Source: Roseomonas populi
Lineage (GTDB): Bacteria; Pseudomonadota; Alphaproteobacteria; Acetobacterales; Acetobacteraceae
Direction: 5' to 3'
NCBI RefSeq assembly: GCF_024594815.1
Contig: NZ_JANJOU010000004.1
Span: forward strand, 62,001 to 126,000
Length of the DNA stretch: 64,000 nucleotides
Below are positions 42,547 to 50,862 of this stretch, piece after piece. Made by a program: the position numbers and the translations under genes. Each line of letters begins with the position of its first letter. Position 1 is the stretch's first letter. The notes below the pieces were generated by a model. That model had not been told where the DNA came from and ran no database searches. It worked only from the letters and a program-made list of their open reading frames with translations.

Positions 42547-43449
42547 GGCCGCCCGCGCGCGGGCCTGTGCCTGGAACAGCAGGAAGAGCCCGACCAGGGT
42601 CAGGACTCCACCGGCCAGGTCGGCCCAGCCCAGCACCTCGTCCAGCACAGCCCAGCCGATCACGGCGGCGACCGGCGGGGCAAGGAGCTGCAGCGCGGCG
42701 GCCGTGGAGGGCGGGAAGCGCCGGAGCATGATGAAGAGCAGCGCGTAGCCGCCGACCCCGACGACGGTGACGCTGTAGGCCAGGCCGAGCCAGGCATGGG
42801 TGCTGGCTCCCGCCGGGGCCGGGCCGCCGAAGGCGATGGCGAGAGGAAGGAGCATGGCGGCGCTGACAAGGCTCTGCCCGGTGCTGGCGGTCCAGAGGTC
42901 CACGCGGCCGCGTGCCGGGGCGAAGATCAGCAGCCCCGCCGCCTGGGAGACGGCGCCGAGCAGGGCGAGGAGGACGCCGAGCGCCTCGGCGGGGCCGTGG
43001 CCGCCGGCATGGTCCTGGAGTTGCCCGGCCAGCCGCACGCCGCCCAGCAGCGCCACCCCGGCCCAGCCGAGCGCCAGCCCGATCCAGGCGAGGCCAGAAG
43101 GACGGCGGCGCAGGAAGGCCGCTTCCCCCAGCGCCACCACCAGCGGCGTAGCGGCGCTGATGAGCGCGACGAGGCCGGAGGGGATGAGCGACATGGCCCA
43201 CCAGGAGAGGGCGAGGTAGCCGCCGGTGCCGAGCAGCCCCAGCAGCGCCACGCGCCCCCGATCCCCCGGCGCCGGCATGCGGGAGCGGGTGGCGGCGGCG
43301 ATGGCCAGCAGCAGCGGGGCGGTGAGGAGGAAGCGGATGGCCAGCGCCCAGAAGGGCGGCCATTCCAGCACCACGAAGCGCGCCGCATTGAAGGCGGAAC
43401 CCCAGATGAGGACGAAGACGGCGGCCAGCAGCAGGTCGGCCGGCTTCAT
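42535..43449 (-). CDS. EamA/DMT-family transporter
   Basis: A 304-residue membrane protein with about ten helices in two EamA halves. Family motifs include LIWGSAFNAARFVV, YLALSWWAMSLIPSGLVALI and STAAALQLLAPPVAAVIGW. Drug/metabolite transporters export amino acids, sugars or nucleosides; the substrate is not predictable here. The ATG at 43449 overlaps the upstream gene's stop (ATGA). The stop lies inside a 14-bp tandem repeat. Confidence 0.9.
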   Translation of the reverse strand: MKPADLLLAAVFVLIWGSAFNAARFVVLEWPPFWALAIRFLLTAPLLLAIAAATRSRMPAPGDRGRVALLGLLGTGGYLALSWWAMSLIPSGLVALISAATPLVVALGEAAFLRRRPSGLAWIGLALGWAGVALLGGVRLAGQLQDHAGGHGPAEALGVLLALLGAVSQAAGLLIFAPARGRVDLWTASTGQSLVSAAMLLPLAIAFGGPAPAGASTHAWLGLAYSVTVVGVGGYALLFIMLRRFPPSTAAALQLLAPPVAAVIGWAVLDEVLGWADLAGGVLTLVGLFLLFQAQARARAAGQG

Positions 43450-43733
43450 CCCCGGGTGTCCAGCCGGGCGGCCAGGGCGGCCTGCGCCGCCTGGAGCCGC
43501 ATCACCATCAGCCCCAGCCGGCCGAGCGCGAGGAGGCTGAGGGCGGAGATCGCCCCCGCGCCGGCGTAAAGGATGCGCGGGCGGGACCATTCCGGCCCCA
43601 GCAGCGGCGTGCCCTGCAGGGCCAGCACGGCGCAGCCGACCAGCGCCAGGATCCCGACGCCCTGCAGGATTCGGAACAGCACGGCGTCAGGCCAGGCCGG
43701 GGCCGTGGCCGTAGGATTGCTCCGGCGTGGCAT
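43446..43733 (-). CDS. small two-helix membrane protein, unknown function
   Basis: A 95-residue protein with two hydrophobic helices ([17 protein letters not shown] and [19 protein letters not shown]) and a C-terminal amphipathic helix. No family is recognised. The ATG at 43733 has GGAG five bases upstream but overlaps folD by 47 bp. GTG 43682, just past the folD stop, is a possible shorter start (78 residues). It is coupled to the DMT transporter by an ATGA overlap, so the two may work together. Confidence 0.6.
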   Translation of the reverse strand: MPRRSNPTATAPAWPDAVLFRILQGVGILALVGCAVLALQGTPLLGPEWSRPRILYAGAGAISALSLLALGRLGLMVMRLQAAQAALAARLDTRG

Positions 43734-44613
43734 GCGTCTCCGCCACGCCGCCATTGGGCTCCAACGGCACGTGGGCGCGGCGGGCCAGGGCGGCCTCCAG
43801 CGTGTTCTCCAGCAGGCAGGCGATGGTCATGGGGCCGACGCCGCCGGGCACGGGGGTGATCCAGCCCGCGTGTTCCTTCGCGGCCTCGAAGTCCACGTCG
43901 CCGGTCAGCTTGCCGTCCGCCTTGCGGTTGATGCCCACGTCGATCACCACGGCGCCGGGAGCGATCCAGTCGCCCTGAACCATGTTCGCGCGGCCCACCG
44001 CGGCCACCAGCACCTCGGCGCGCCGGCACTCCGCCGCGATGTCGCGGGAGCGGGAATGGAGCATGGTGACCGTGGCGTCGGCGGCCAGCAGCAGCGCGGC
44101 CATCGGGCGGCCGACGATGGCGCTGCGGCCCAGCACCACGGCGCGGGCGCCGGAGAGCTTCACCCCGGCCTCCGCCAGCAGATGCATCACCCCCTTCGGC
44201 GTGCAGGGCACCAGCCCCGGCAGGCCGGCGGCCAGGCGCCCGGCATTGACGGGATGGAAGCCGTCCACGTCCTTGGCCGGGTCCACCGCCTCCAGCACCT
44301 TCTGCGCGTCGATGTGCTTCGGCAGGGGGAGCTGGACGAGGATGCCGTCCACCGCCGGGTCGGCGTTCAGCCGGGCGATGGTCTCCAGCAGGGCAGATTC
44401 GGCCACGTCCTCCGGCAGGAGGATGGTCTCGCTGTCGTAGCCCGCCTCCTTCGCCGCGCGGTCCTTGGAGCGGACATAGACGACGCTGGCGGGATCATCC
44501 CCCACGCGCACCACGCGCAGGCCGGGGCGGAAGGGCAGGGCACGCACCCGATCCGCGAGCCCGGCGCGGATGCGGGCGCCGACGGCCTTCCCGTCGAGCA
44601 GCTGGGCCACCAT
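43687..44613 (-). CDS. folD: bifunctional methylenetetrahydrofolate dehydrogenase/cyclohydrolase
   Basis: A 308-residue FolD, cytosolic, interconverting methylene-, methenyl- and formyl-tetrahydrofolate with NADP. Signatures are [15 protein letters not shown] (catalytic Lys), [29 protein letters not shown] for NADP, and [17 protein letters not shown]. Length fits the family (about 285-310). It starts one base after the yggT-type stop, so the two are probably one operon. The partner enzyme formate-THF ligase lies 13 kb away in this window. Confidence 0.96.
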   Translation of the reverse strand: MVAQLLDGKAVGARIRAGLADRVRALPFRPGLRVVRVGDDPASVVYVRSKDRAAKEAGYDSETILLPEDVAESALLETIARLNADPAVDGILVQLPLPKHIDAQKVLEAVDPAKDVDGFHPVNAGRLAAGLPGLVPCTPKGVMHLLAEAGVKLSGARAVVLGRSAIVGRPMAALLLAADATVTMLHSRSRDIAAECRRAEVLVAAVGRANMVQGDWIAPGAVVIDVGINRKADGKLTGDVDFEAAKEHAGWITPVPGGVGPMTIACLLENTLEAALARRAHVPLEPNGGVAETHATPEQSYGHGPGLA

Positions 44614-44614
44614 C

Positions 44615-44917
44615 TCAGGCCGCCAGCCGCCAGAGGGCGGGGAAGACGGTGACGTTGAGGAAGATCCGCAGCGCCTGCAGCAGCAGGATGAGCACCAGCG
44701 GCGAGAGGTCCACCCCGCCCAGGTCCGGCAGGATGCGGCGGATGGGCCGCAGGGCGGGCTCCGTGACGCGCCAGAGGAAGTCGCCGATGGTCCAGACCAG
44801 GCGGTTGCGCGTGTCCAGCACGTTGAAGGCGGTGAGCAGGCTGAACACCGCCGCGATGATGAGCACCCAGACGTAGAGGCCGATCACCTGGTCGATCAGC
44901 CAGAACAGAGCCGTCAT
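44615..44917 (-). CDS. YggT family membrane protein
   Basis: A 100-residue protein with two membrane helices ([17 protein letters not shown] and [18 protein letters not shown]). The conserved [27 protein letters not shown] is diagnostic for YggT. These proteins are linked to cell-division and osmotic phenotypes in other bacteria, but their molecular role is unclear. The ATG at 44917 has GGAAGGCGGG upstream. It heads the folD-containing operon. Confidence 0.93.
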   Translation of the reverse strand: MTALFWLIDQVIGLYVWVLIIAAVFSLLTAFNVLDTRNRLVWTIGDFLWRVTEPALRPIRRILPDLGGVDLSPLVLILLLQALRIFLNVTVFPALWRLAA

Positions 44918-45085
44918 CCCGCCTTCCCCTTCCGCCCCTTGCCAAAACCGTGTTGCCGGGCCGAGCAGGCCCCCGTGTATGGCCCGCATCCCCGCCCGTC
45001 CAGCGGGACGCTTGACGTGCGGGCCGTGGCGGGGAATAAGCCGCCCCACGCCCGCGGTCCCCAAGCCTGCGGGAGCGGTGGTTAA

Positions 45086-45161
45086 GGGGCTGTAGCTCAG
45101 TTGGGAGAGCGCGTCGTTCGCAATGACGAGGCCAGGGGTTCGATTCCCCTCAGCTCCACCA
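45086..45161 (+). tRNA. tRNA-Ala (anticodon CGC)
   Basis: A 76-nt cloverleaf. Acceptor GGGGCTG pairs with CAGCTCC; the D-arm is GCTCAGTTGGGAGAGC; the anticodon stem is CGTCG/TGACG with loop TTCGCAA (anticodon CGC, reading GCG). The T-arm is AGGGG-TTCGATT-CCCCT, and CCA is encoded at the 3' end. It decodes a codon common in this GC-rich genome. tRNA 3' ends are frequent integration targets, and the next 400 bp are less GC-rich. Confidence 0.96.
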
Positions 45162-45575
45162 TCCCCCCTCCGAGAATAAATCTGGGATCCGTGGTCCGCC
45201 TGACCTGAGCGTGCCGGGTTGTTCGGTTGCTCGCCCTGTTGGCTGGAGCATCGGCTACGGCGTTCTGCGGAGTTGCGCGGCACCCGGCCGGTACGCACGG
45301 CAGCTGTTCCGAACGCTCACGCCACAGCCGCGCAGCGACGACGGCTATCCTTATCCTCTCGGGGCAACCGCCCTCTCTGTGAGCCCGGGATGCAACTGCA
45401 GGTAGGTTAACAACTTCATTAATCTCTCTTTGATTGCGTTCTAGTTGTGGAATTCTACCGCGCTGCATGTTGTTTTCCCGCCAAGGTAGATTTTCAAGAC
45501 GGGCGCCATGCTGGCTGACGTACTACTGCCCAAGGGGACGGACGGCCGGATCACCGGTCATTCGCCGGGGCCGGC
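45162..45575. other. 414-bp gap after tRNA-Ala, lower GC, no gene seen
   Basis: This stretch is less GC-rich than its surroundings (for example near 45405-45450). It contains only short, non-family frames. I see no clear direct repeat of the tRNA 3' end and no transposase. It may hold the promoter of the plus-strand glycosyltransferase gene at 45576. Confidence 0.5.
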
Positions 45576-46997
45576 ATGCTGAGGAAGGCTTCCGCACCCC
45601 GTGTCCTGATCGCCACTTTCGGGTCGCGCGGCGACATCCGGCCCCACCTCCTGCTCGCGCGGGCTCTCATCGCCCGCGGCCATGAGGTCACCCTCCTCAC
45701 CAACGAGGAGTTCGTGAACTACTGCCGGAGCTTCGGGATCGAGCCGGTCCTTCTTCCCACGCCGGTGGGGCGGCTCCTCGGCGCGCACTCGGCGGGCGCG
45801 CCTCGTCCGGGCCTCTCCGCGCTCCTGCGGGAAGCGAATGAGTTCATCGCCACCGCCATCCAGACGTGCCATGCCCTGACGCGGGCCGCGGACCTCGTCG
45901 TCTACAACGCCTCGGCTTTCTTCTGCGCCGAGTTCGCCCGGGAGCAGGGGAAGCCCGCGATCCACGTCGCCCTCCAGCCCCTTCTGCCCTCGCGCCGCGC
46001 CCCGCTTTCCCTGTTGAGCGGCGCGGGCCGAGGCTCGCTCTCCACCCGCCTCTCGCACCATGCGATGCGCGTCGTACCGCTGCTTCTCCACTCGGGTATC
46101 CGCAAGGCGCGTCGGCAGACCGGGGCCGGGGCCCGTCTCCGCCCCTGGAGCAATCCCCTCACCGTTGGCCTGCACTACGCCGACCAGGTCCTTGCCTTCA
46201 GCGGCGCCCTCGTCCCGGATCCCGGCGATTGGCCCGGCCGGAAGACCCAGACTGGCTTCTGGTTCGACAGCAGCCCCCCGCCGCCACTCTCCGAGGAGAT
46301 CCGCCGCTTCCTCGCCGCCGGGCCACCCCCGGTCTATATCGGCTTCGGCTCCATGGTCTGGCGCAGCCGCGCGAATGCGCGGCTCGTGCTCGAAGCCCTT
46401 CGCCGGTTCGAGGGCCGCGTCGTCCTCGGCCCCGCCATCGCCCGGACGGACGAGGAACTGCCCCCCAACGTCCTGCGCCTGGGCTTCCACGACCACGCGC
46501 CCCTGTTCCCCCATATGGGCGCCGTGATCCACCATGGCGGCGCCGGCACCACGGCCGAAGGGCTTCGCCATGGCCTTCCCACGGCGGTGTTTCCCGTGAT
46601 CGGGGACCAGACCTTCTGGGGCACGCAAGTCGCCCGCCTCGGCGCCGGCCCGTCCCCGGTCCTGCTGCGTTCCGTCACCCCCTCCACCCTCGCCGACACC
46701 CTGCGCCAGATCACCGGCACCCCAGCCTATGCGAGGGCCGCGGCCGGGCTTGCCGCCGGCCTCGCTGCCGAGCCGGGCCTGGACGTGGCCGTGCAACTCA
46801 TCGAGCGCAGGCTGGAGGAGAGGGCAGTTCAGCAGAAACGGCCTGCCAGCGCCGAGCTTCAGGCCCGGGCAGGGCGCCCCCGCGGCCTCGATATGGGTGA
46901 TCTGCTCCTGCCCTCGGCGGCGCTGCGCCGGGCCTGGCACAAGGTCCCGTTCAGGAAGGCGGCGACGCCTTCCCGTACCGCCTTGCCGCTGTCCTGA
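45576..46997 (+). CDS. UGT-like glycosyltransferase (family 1, rhamnosyl/sterol type)
   Basis: A 473-residue GT-B enzyme of the family 1 type found in glycolipid and macrolide modification. It opens RVLIATFGSRGDIRPHLLLARAL. The donor site holds VYIGFGSMVW, HHGGAGTTAEGLRHGLP and PVIGDQTFWG. A typical acceptor would be a lipid or hydrophobic aglycone. It sits right after tRNA-Ala and uses more CTC and CCC codons than its neighbours, which hints at transfer. There is no good Shine-Dalgarno before ATG 45576. Confidence 0.88.
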   Translation: MLRKASAPRVLIATFGSRGDIRPHLLLARALIARGHEVTLLTNEEFVNYCRSFGIEPVLLPTPVGRLLGAHSAGAPRPGLSALLREANEFIATAIQTCHALTRAADLVVYNASAFFCAEFAREQGKPAIHVALQPLLPSRRAPLSLLSGAGRGSLSTRLSHHAMRVVPLLLHSGIRKARRQTGAGARLRPWSNPLTVGLHYADQVLAFSGALVPDPGDWPGRKTQTGFWFDSSPPPPLSEEIRRFLAAGPPPVYIGFGSMVWRSRANARLVLEALRRFEGRVVLGPAIARTDEELPPNVLRLGFHDHAPLFPHMGAVIHHGGAGTTAEGLRHGLPTAVFPVIGDQTFWGTQVARLGAGPSPVLLRSVTPSTLADTLRQITGTPAYARAAAGLAAGLAAEPGLDVAVQLIERRLEERAVQQKRPASAELQARAGRPRGLDMGDLLLPSAALRRAWHKVPFRKAATPSRTALPLS

Positions 46998-47008
46998 ACT
47001 GTCGCAGC

Positions 47009-47058
47009 CCAGGGGGCGCTGCCCCCTGGAACCCCCGCCAGGAGGCTGAGCCTCCTGG
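47009..47058. terminator. two adjacent stem-loops after the glycosyltransferase gene
   Basis: CCAGGGGGC (47009-47017) pairs with GCCCCCTGG (47021-47029), and CCAGGAGGC (47038-47046) pairs with GCCTCCTGG (47050-47058). Both are 9-bp perfect stems with 3-nt loops. They lie 12 bases after the stop and probably end the transcript or protect its 3' end. Similar GGGGGC-dyads occur near 21700. Confidence 0.6.
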
Positions 47059-47132
47059 ACCTGCATCGGGCTGCCGCGGGACTGACATGAGGCGTCGTGC
47101 CTGACGATTGGGTCTGATCCTGCCCTTGCAGT

Positions 47133-47157
47133 CGCCTCGGGTCATCGATCCGAGGCG
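47133..47157. repeat. central palindrome of composite intergenic repeat, copy B
   Basis: CGCCTCGG (47133-47140) pairs with CCGAGGCG (47150-47157), extended inward by G-T, T-A and C-G pairs. It differs from the palindrome at 9440-9464 by few bases and also lies between convergent genes. Confidence 0.7.
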
Positions 47158-47209
47158 TGCCGCCAGTGAAATCAGACCAACTCGAAGAAAAAATGATGGT
47201 GAGGGGGCG

Positions 47210-47241
47210 GGGGAGAGGAAGGATTCCTTTTTCCTCTCCCC
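47210..47241. terminator. hairpin downstream of the cupin gene
   Basis: GGGGAGAGGAA (47210-47220) pairs with TTCCTCTCCCC (47231-47241), with further pairing around GGATTCC inside. It lies just past the stop of the minus-strand cupin gene (47274). Its flanks, CCAACTCGAAGA and ATGATGGTGAGGGG, match the inverted left arm of the element near 9.4 kb. Confidence 0.65.
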
Positions 47242-47273
47242 GGGATGAGCGACATTCCGGGAGAACGACCCGT

Positions 47274-47603
47274 CTAGGGCGCGTGGTGGATCACGAACCA
47301 CAGCGTCGGTGGCTCTGCCTGTGTCCAGGCCACGCGGTGGCGGCGGCGCGCTGGCAGGTGGACCCAGTCGCCGGGGCGCAGGCGGCGGGAGGTGCTCTCT
47401 CCCTCGATGTCCAGCACGGCCTCCCCGGCCACGAGCAGGACGAACTCGTCCTCTGCCTGGTCGTACCAGAAGCCGGGCGGGCTGGCCTGGCCGGCGGAGA
47501 CGATCCGGCCGATGCGAAGGCCGGGGCGGGAGAGAAGGGTTTCCTCCACCTCCTGCGCCGGGTCGGCGGCCAAGCCTTCGTGCAGATTGCCGTGCGGGAC
47601 CAT
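47274..47603 (-). CDS. single-domain cupin protein
   Basis: A 109-residue cupin beta-barrel. The second half shows the family pattern FWYDQAEDEFVLLVAGEAVLDIEGE and LRPGDWVHLPARRRHRVAW, with His/Glu positions for a metal. It resembles the small cupins beside aromatic or phosphonate genes, whose role is often unknown. The ATG at 47603 has GGAGAAGG upstream. It follows the FAD monooxygenase gene by 19 bases on the same strand, so it is probably co-transcribed. Confidence 0.85.
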   Translation of the reverse strand: MVPHGNLHEGLAADPAQEVEETLLSRPGLRIGRIVSAGQASPPGFWYDQAEDEFVLLVAGEAVLDIEGESTSRRLRPGDWVHLPARRRHRVAWTQAEPPTLWFVIHHAP

Positions 47604-47622
47604 CCGGGCCTTCTCCGCGGGA

Positions 47623-48843
47623 TCAGGCGGGGACGCTGCTGCGGCTCTCCGCTGGCGACCGGTCCAGCCCGGTGTCGCCATAGAGCCAGGCGATCGCGTC
47701 GTACCATTCCTCCCGCGACTTGGCGGACATGATGGCGTTGCGGAGTGCCGCGTGCGGGCCGGACGGGTGATAGATGTGGTCTCCCACCTCGCGCGACTGG
47801 AGCTGCACGCGGGCGGTGCGGAGCACGCGGCGGCGGCGGTAGGCCTCTAGCGCCGCCTCCGGCGCGCCGGCATGCGCCTCCATCTCCTGGGAAAGAACGA
47901 CGGCGTCCTCCATTGCCATGCAGGCGCCCTGGGCCAGGTAGTGCAGCGTGGGGTGTGCGGCATCGCCCAGCAGGGCCACGCGGCCGTCCACCCAGCGCTC
48001 CACCGGATCGCGGTCGCACAGCACCCAGAGTTTCCAGTCGCGGCCGTGGCGTATGATGCTCTGCGCGCGGGGATGGACGTGGGTGAAGCCGGCCATCACC
48101 TCCTCCATCCCGACGGGCTGCCCGGCCACGGGCTCCGGCGCCCCGTTGTGGTAGGTGACGACGAGGTTGAACTGCTTCCGGCCGGGGAGCGGGTAGTGGA
48201 CGATGTGGCACTTCGGCCCGGCCCATAGGGTGGCCGCGTTCCAGCGCAGGTCTTCCGGCATCATCTCCGTGGGAATGACGGAGCGGTAGGTGGTGTGGCC
48301 CGTCACGCGCGGCGGGCCATCCCCCACCACCCGCGCGCGGATTCGGGACCAGAGCCCGTCCGCCCCGATCAGCACCGCGCCGCGCAGCGTCTCGCCGGAG
48401 GACAGCCGGGCGGTGACGCTGGCGCCGTCCTGCTCGTAGCCTGAGACGGTGGCGCCGGTGCGGAGGGTGACCCGCGGGTTGTCGCGGCAGGCGCGGACGA
48501 GGACGCCGTGCAGGTCGCCCCGGTGCACCACGGCGTAGGGATTGCCGAAGCGGCGGCGGAAGGGCTCCGTCAGGTCGATGCTGGCGATGTCCTCCGCCGT
48601 CAGCGCGTCCATCAATCGCAGGCGGTCCACGTACACGGCCATGGCGCGCGCCTCGTCGCCCATGCCGAGATGGTCGAAGGCCTCGAACGCGTTGGGGCCG
48701 AGCTGGATGCCCGCGCCGATCTCGCCCAGCTGAGGGGATCGCTCCAGCACCGTCACCTCGTGGCCCGTGCGGGCAAGGCCGAGGGCCGCCGAGAGACCGC
48801 CGATGCCGCCCCCCGTGACGAGGATCGGTCCTTCCTGGCGCAT
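47623..48843 (-). CDS. FAD-dependent monooxygenase (3-hydroxybenzoate 6-hydroxylase type)
   Basis: A 406-residue group A flavoprotein monooxygenase. It has the FAD motif VTGGGIGGLSAALGL, the DG motif GADGLWSRIR and the GD motif ALLGDAAHPTLHYLAQGACMA. The pairing with gentisate 1,2-dioxygenase supports 3-hydroxybenzoate 6-hydroxylase, which makes gentisate with NADH and O2; salicylate 5-hydroxylation is less likely because that usually needs a Rieske enzyme. The ATG at 48843 has GGAGGGG upstream. It diverges from the dioxygenase gene. Confidence 0.88.
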   Translation of the reverse strand: MRQEGPILVTGGGIGGLSAALGLARTGHEVTVLERSPQLGEIGAGIQLGPNAFEAFDHLGMGDEARAMAVYVDRLRLMDALTAEDIASIDLTEPFRRRFGNPYAVVHRGDLHGVLVRACRDNPRVTLRTGATVSGYEQDGASVTARLSSGETLRGAVLIGADGLWSRIRARVVGDGPPRVTGHTTYRSVIPTEMMPEDLRWNAATLWAGPKCHIVHYPLPGRKQFNLVVTYHNGAPEPVAGQPVGMEEVMAGFTHVHPRAQSIIRHGRDWKLWVLCDRDPVERWVDGRVALLGDAAHPTLHYLAQGACMAMEDAVVLSQEMEAHAGAPEAALEAYRRRRVLRTARVQLQSREVGDHIYHPSGPHAALRNAIMSAKSREEWYDAIAWLYGDTGLDRSPAESRSSVPA

Positions 48844-48982
48844 GCTGGTTCCCCTCCGCCGGTTCTTTGCCGGCCTGCTTTCGTCGTGGGGCGTTCCGGG
48901 CGGCCCGCCCCACGAGATCGAGATTGACCCTACACAGATAAAACGCACACTGTCTAATAAGTGAGCAAGGGAGGAGGCCGGC

Positions 48983-50041
48983 ATGACCGACATCCAGGCA
49001 CAGGAAGCGGGGATCGCGGCGAAGCGCCAGGAATTCTACGACCGCATCGGCGGCCAGAACCTGACGCCGCTCTGGCTCTCCCTGGCCGAGCTGGTGACGC
49101 CGGAGCCGCGCAGCAACTGCCGGCCGGCAAGCTGGCGCTTCGCCGATATCCGCGCGGCGATGATGGAGGCGGGCGGCCTCATCACCGCCAAGGAGGCGGA
49201 GCGGCGCGTGCTGGTGCTGGAGAATCCTGGCCTGCGCGGGCAGTCGAAGATCACGACGGACCTCTATGCCGGCGTGCAGCTCGTGCTGCCCGGCGAGGTG
49301 GCGCCGGCCCACCGGCACACGCAGACGGCGCTGCGCTTCGTGCTGGAGGGGAAGGGTGCCTACACCGCCGTGGACGGCGAGCGGACGCTGATGAACGAGG
49401 GCGACTTCATCATCACCCCGCCCATGACCTGGCACGACCACGGCAATGAGAGCGATGCGCCGATCTTCTGGCTGGACGGGCTGGACATTCCGCTGGTGCA
49501 GTTCCTCGACGCCTCCTTCGCCGAGCATCTCGGCCAGGACGAGCAGCCCGTGACGCGCCCGCTGGGCGACAGCGACGCGCGCTTCGGCGCGAACCTGCTG
49601 CCGGTGGACCACAGGCCGCGCGGCGGCACCTCCCCGGTGTTCAACTACCCTTATGAGCGCACGCGGGAAGCGCTGGAGCGGATGCGCCAGGCCGCGGAGT
49701 GGGACCCCTGCCACGGGCTGAAGATGCGCTACAGCAACCCCGTGACGGGCGGGCACGCGATGAACACGATCGGCACCTTCGTGCAGCTTCTGCCGAAGGG
49801 CTTCTCCACCGCCGCCTACCGCGCCACCGATGCCACCGTCTTCGCGCCGATCGAGGGGCGGGGACGCAGCATCATCGGCGACGACTTCGTGGTGGAGTGG
49901 GGCAAGCGCGACATCTTCGTCGTGCCGTCCTGGAAGAGCGTGCGGCACGAGGCGGCGGAGGACAGCGTGCTCTTCTCCTTCTCCGACCGGCCGGTGCAGG
50001 AGGCGCTGCACCTGTGGCGCGAGGATCGCGGGAACGCCTGA
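48983..50041 (+). CDS. gentisate 1,2-dioxygenase
   Basis: A 352-residue bicupin that opens the gentisate ring to maleylpyruvate with Fe(II) and O2. The N-terminal cupin has [16 protein letters not shown] (HxH ligands) and [14 protein letters not shown] second cupin-like half includes [21 protein letters not shown]. Length fits (340-370). The start at 48983 has a strong AGGGAGGAGG. Maleylpyruvate isomerase and fumarylpyruvate hydrolase are not in this window. It is convergent with the IclR gene. Confidence 0.95.
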   Translation: MTDIQAQEAGIAAKRQEFYDRIGGQNLTPLWLSLAELVTPEPRSNCRPASWRFADIRAAMMEAGGLITAKEAERRVLVLENPGLRGQSKITTDLYAGVQLVLPGEVAPAHRHTQTALRFVLEGKGAYTAVDGERTLMNEGDFIITPPMTWHDHGNESDAPIFWLDGLDIPLVQFLDASFAEHLGQDEQPVTRPLGDSDARFGANLLPVDHRPRGGTSPVFNYPYERTREALERMRQAAEWDPCHGLKMRYSNPVTGGHAMNTIGTFVQLLPKGFSTAAYRATDATVFAPIEGRGRSIIGDDFVVEWGKRDIFVVPSWKSVRHEAAEDSVLFSFSDRPVQEALHLWREDRGNA

Positions 50042-50059
50042 TCGCGGCCCTCCCGACGA

Positions 50060-50761
50060 TCAGCCCGCGACGGCCTGGCCGAGGCGGCGCGCGCAGTCCG
50101 TGACCCAGGCCGAGGCCCTGTCCACGTCCAGGTCGTCGAGCGCGACGACGCCGAGGCTGGCCTCGAAACCCGGTAGGCCGGGAATGGGGCTGGCCACGCC
50201 CACCGCGCCGCGCTGCAACTCGCTGCGGGTGATGCTGACGCCGCTCCGCCGGGCCTCGCGGACCGCATCGGTGTCCCCCGCGCCCTCCGGGCGGCCCGCG
50301 AGGATAGCGATGCCGGCCGCCCCGCGCGAGAGAGGGTGGCGGTTGCCGACCCTGTAGGCGATGTGGAGCAGCCGGCCCTCCGGCTCCGCTACGGCGACGG
50401 CGACGCATTCCTCGCCCTGCGCGACGGAGAGGAAGGCGGCCGCGCCGGATCGCCCGGCCAGTTCCTGCAGGAGCGGCTGCGCCCGCGCGCGAAGCTGCGG
50501 CCCGAAGCGGGAGGCGAGGGTGAGGATTCCGGCCCCGAGGTGAAGCGCCCCTGCCGCATCCCGCGCGATCAGGCCGTGCATCTCCAGCGTGGTGGCGAGG
50601 CGGTAGGCGATGGCACGGTGCACCTCCAGCCGCGCGGCCAGGGCCGCCACCGAGATGCCCTCCGGCTGCCCGGCGATGACCGACAGCGCCTGGAGGCCGC
50701 GATCCAGGGTCTGGAGCGTGTTGCCCGGCTTCTCCGCCGCATTATCGGCCTTCCGAACCAT
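50060..50761 (-). CDS. IclR-family transcriptional regulator
   Basis: A 233-residue regulator. The N-terminal winged helix (TLDRGLQALSVIAG, GISVAALAARLEVHRAIAYRLATTL) precedes the IclR effector domain (SGAAAFLSVAQGEECVAVA, HPLSRGAAGIAILAG). IclR proteins commonly control aromatic pathways, and this one lies between the dioxygenase and the P450 gene. It diverges from the P450 gene, and the direct TGTGCG repeats in the gap may be its operator. The effector is unknown but could be gentisate or a precursor. Confidence 0.93.
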   Translation of the reverse strand: MVRKADNAAEKPGNTLQTLDRGLQALSVIAGQPEGISVAALAARLEVHRAIAYRLATTLEMHGLIARDAAGALHLGAGILTLASRFGPQLRARAQPLLQELAGRSGAAAFLSVAQGEECVAVAVAEPEGRLLHIAYRVGNRHPLSRGAAGIAILAGRPEGAGDTDAVREARRSGVSITRSELQRGAVGVASPIPGLPGFEASLGVVALDDLDVDRASAWVTDCARRLGQAVAG

Positions 50762-50812
50762 GTCCGTTCCTCCCGCAGCAACGCGTTGACGCGCGGCCCC
50801 GGCCCTTCCTAT

Positions 50813-50848
50813 TGTGCGTTAACAGTATCGATCTGTGCGATATTAGTA
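50813..50848. promoter_or_regulatory. candidate operator: 15-bp direct repeat upstream of P450 gene
   Basis: TGTGCGTTAACAGTA (50813-50827) and TGTGCGATATTAGTA (50834-50848) are imperfect direct repeats 21 bp apart, or two helical turns. A related TGTGCG with TTATTAG lies on the minus strand at 48944-48960 in the monooxygenase/dioxygenase gap. Both gaps border the IclR target genes, so this may be the IclR site. Confidence 0.45.
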
Positions 50849-50862
50849 AAATGGAGGAAGCG

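Noticed and set aside
45162-45575. Integration att site at the tRNA-Ala 3' end
   Set aside because: No second copy of the tRNA 3' sequence and no integrase were seen in the window.
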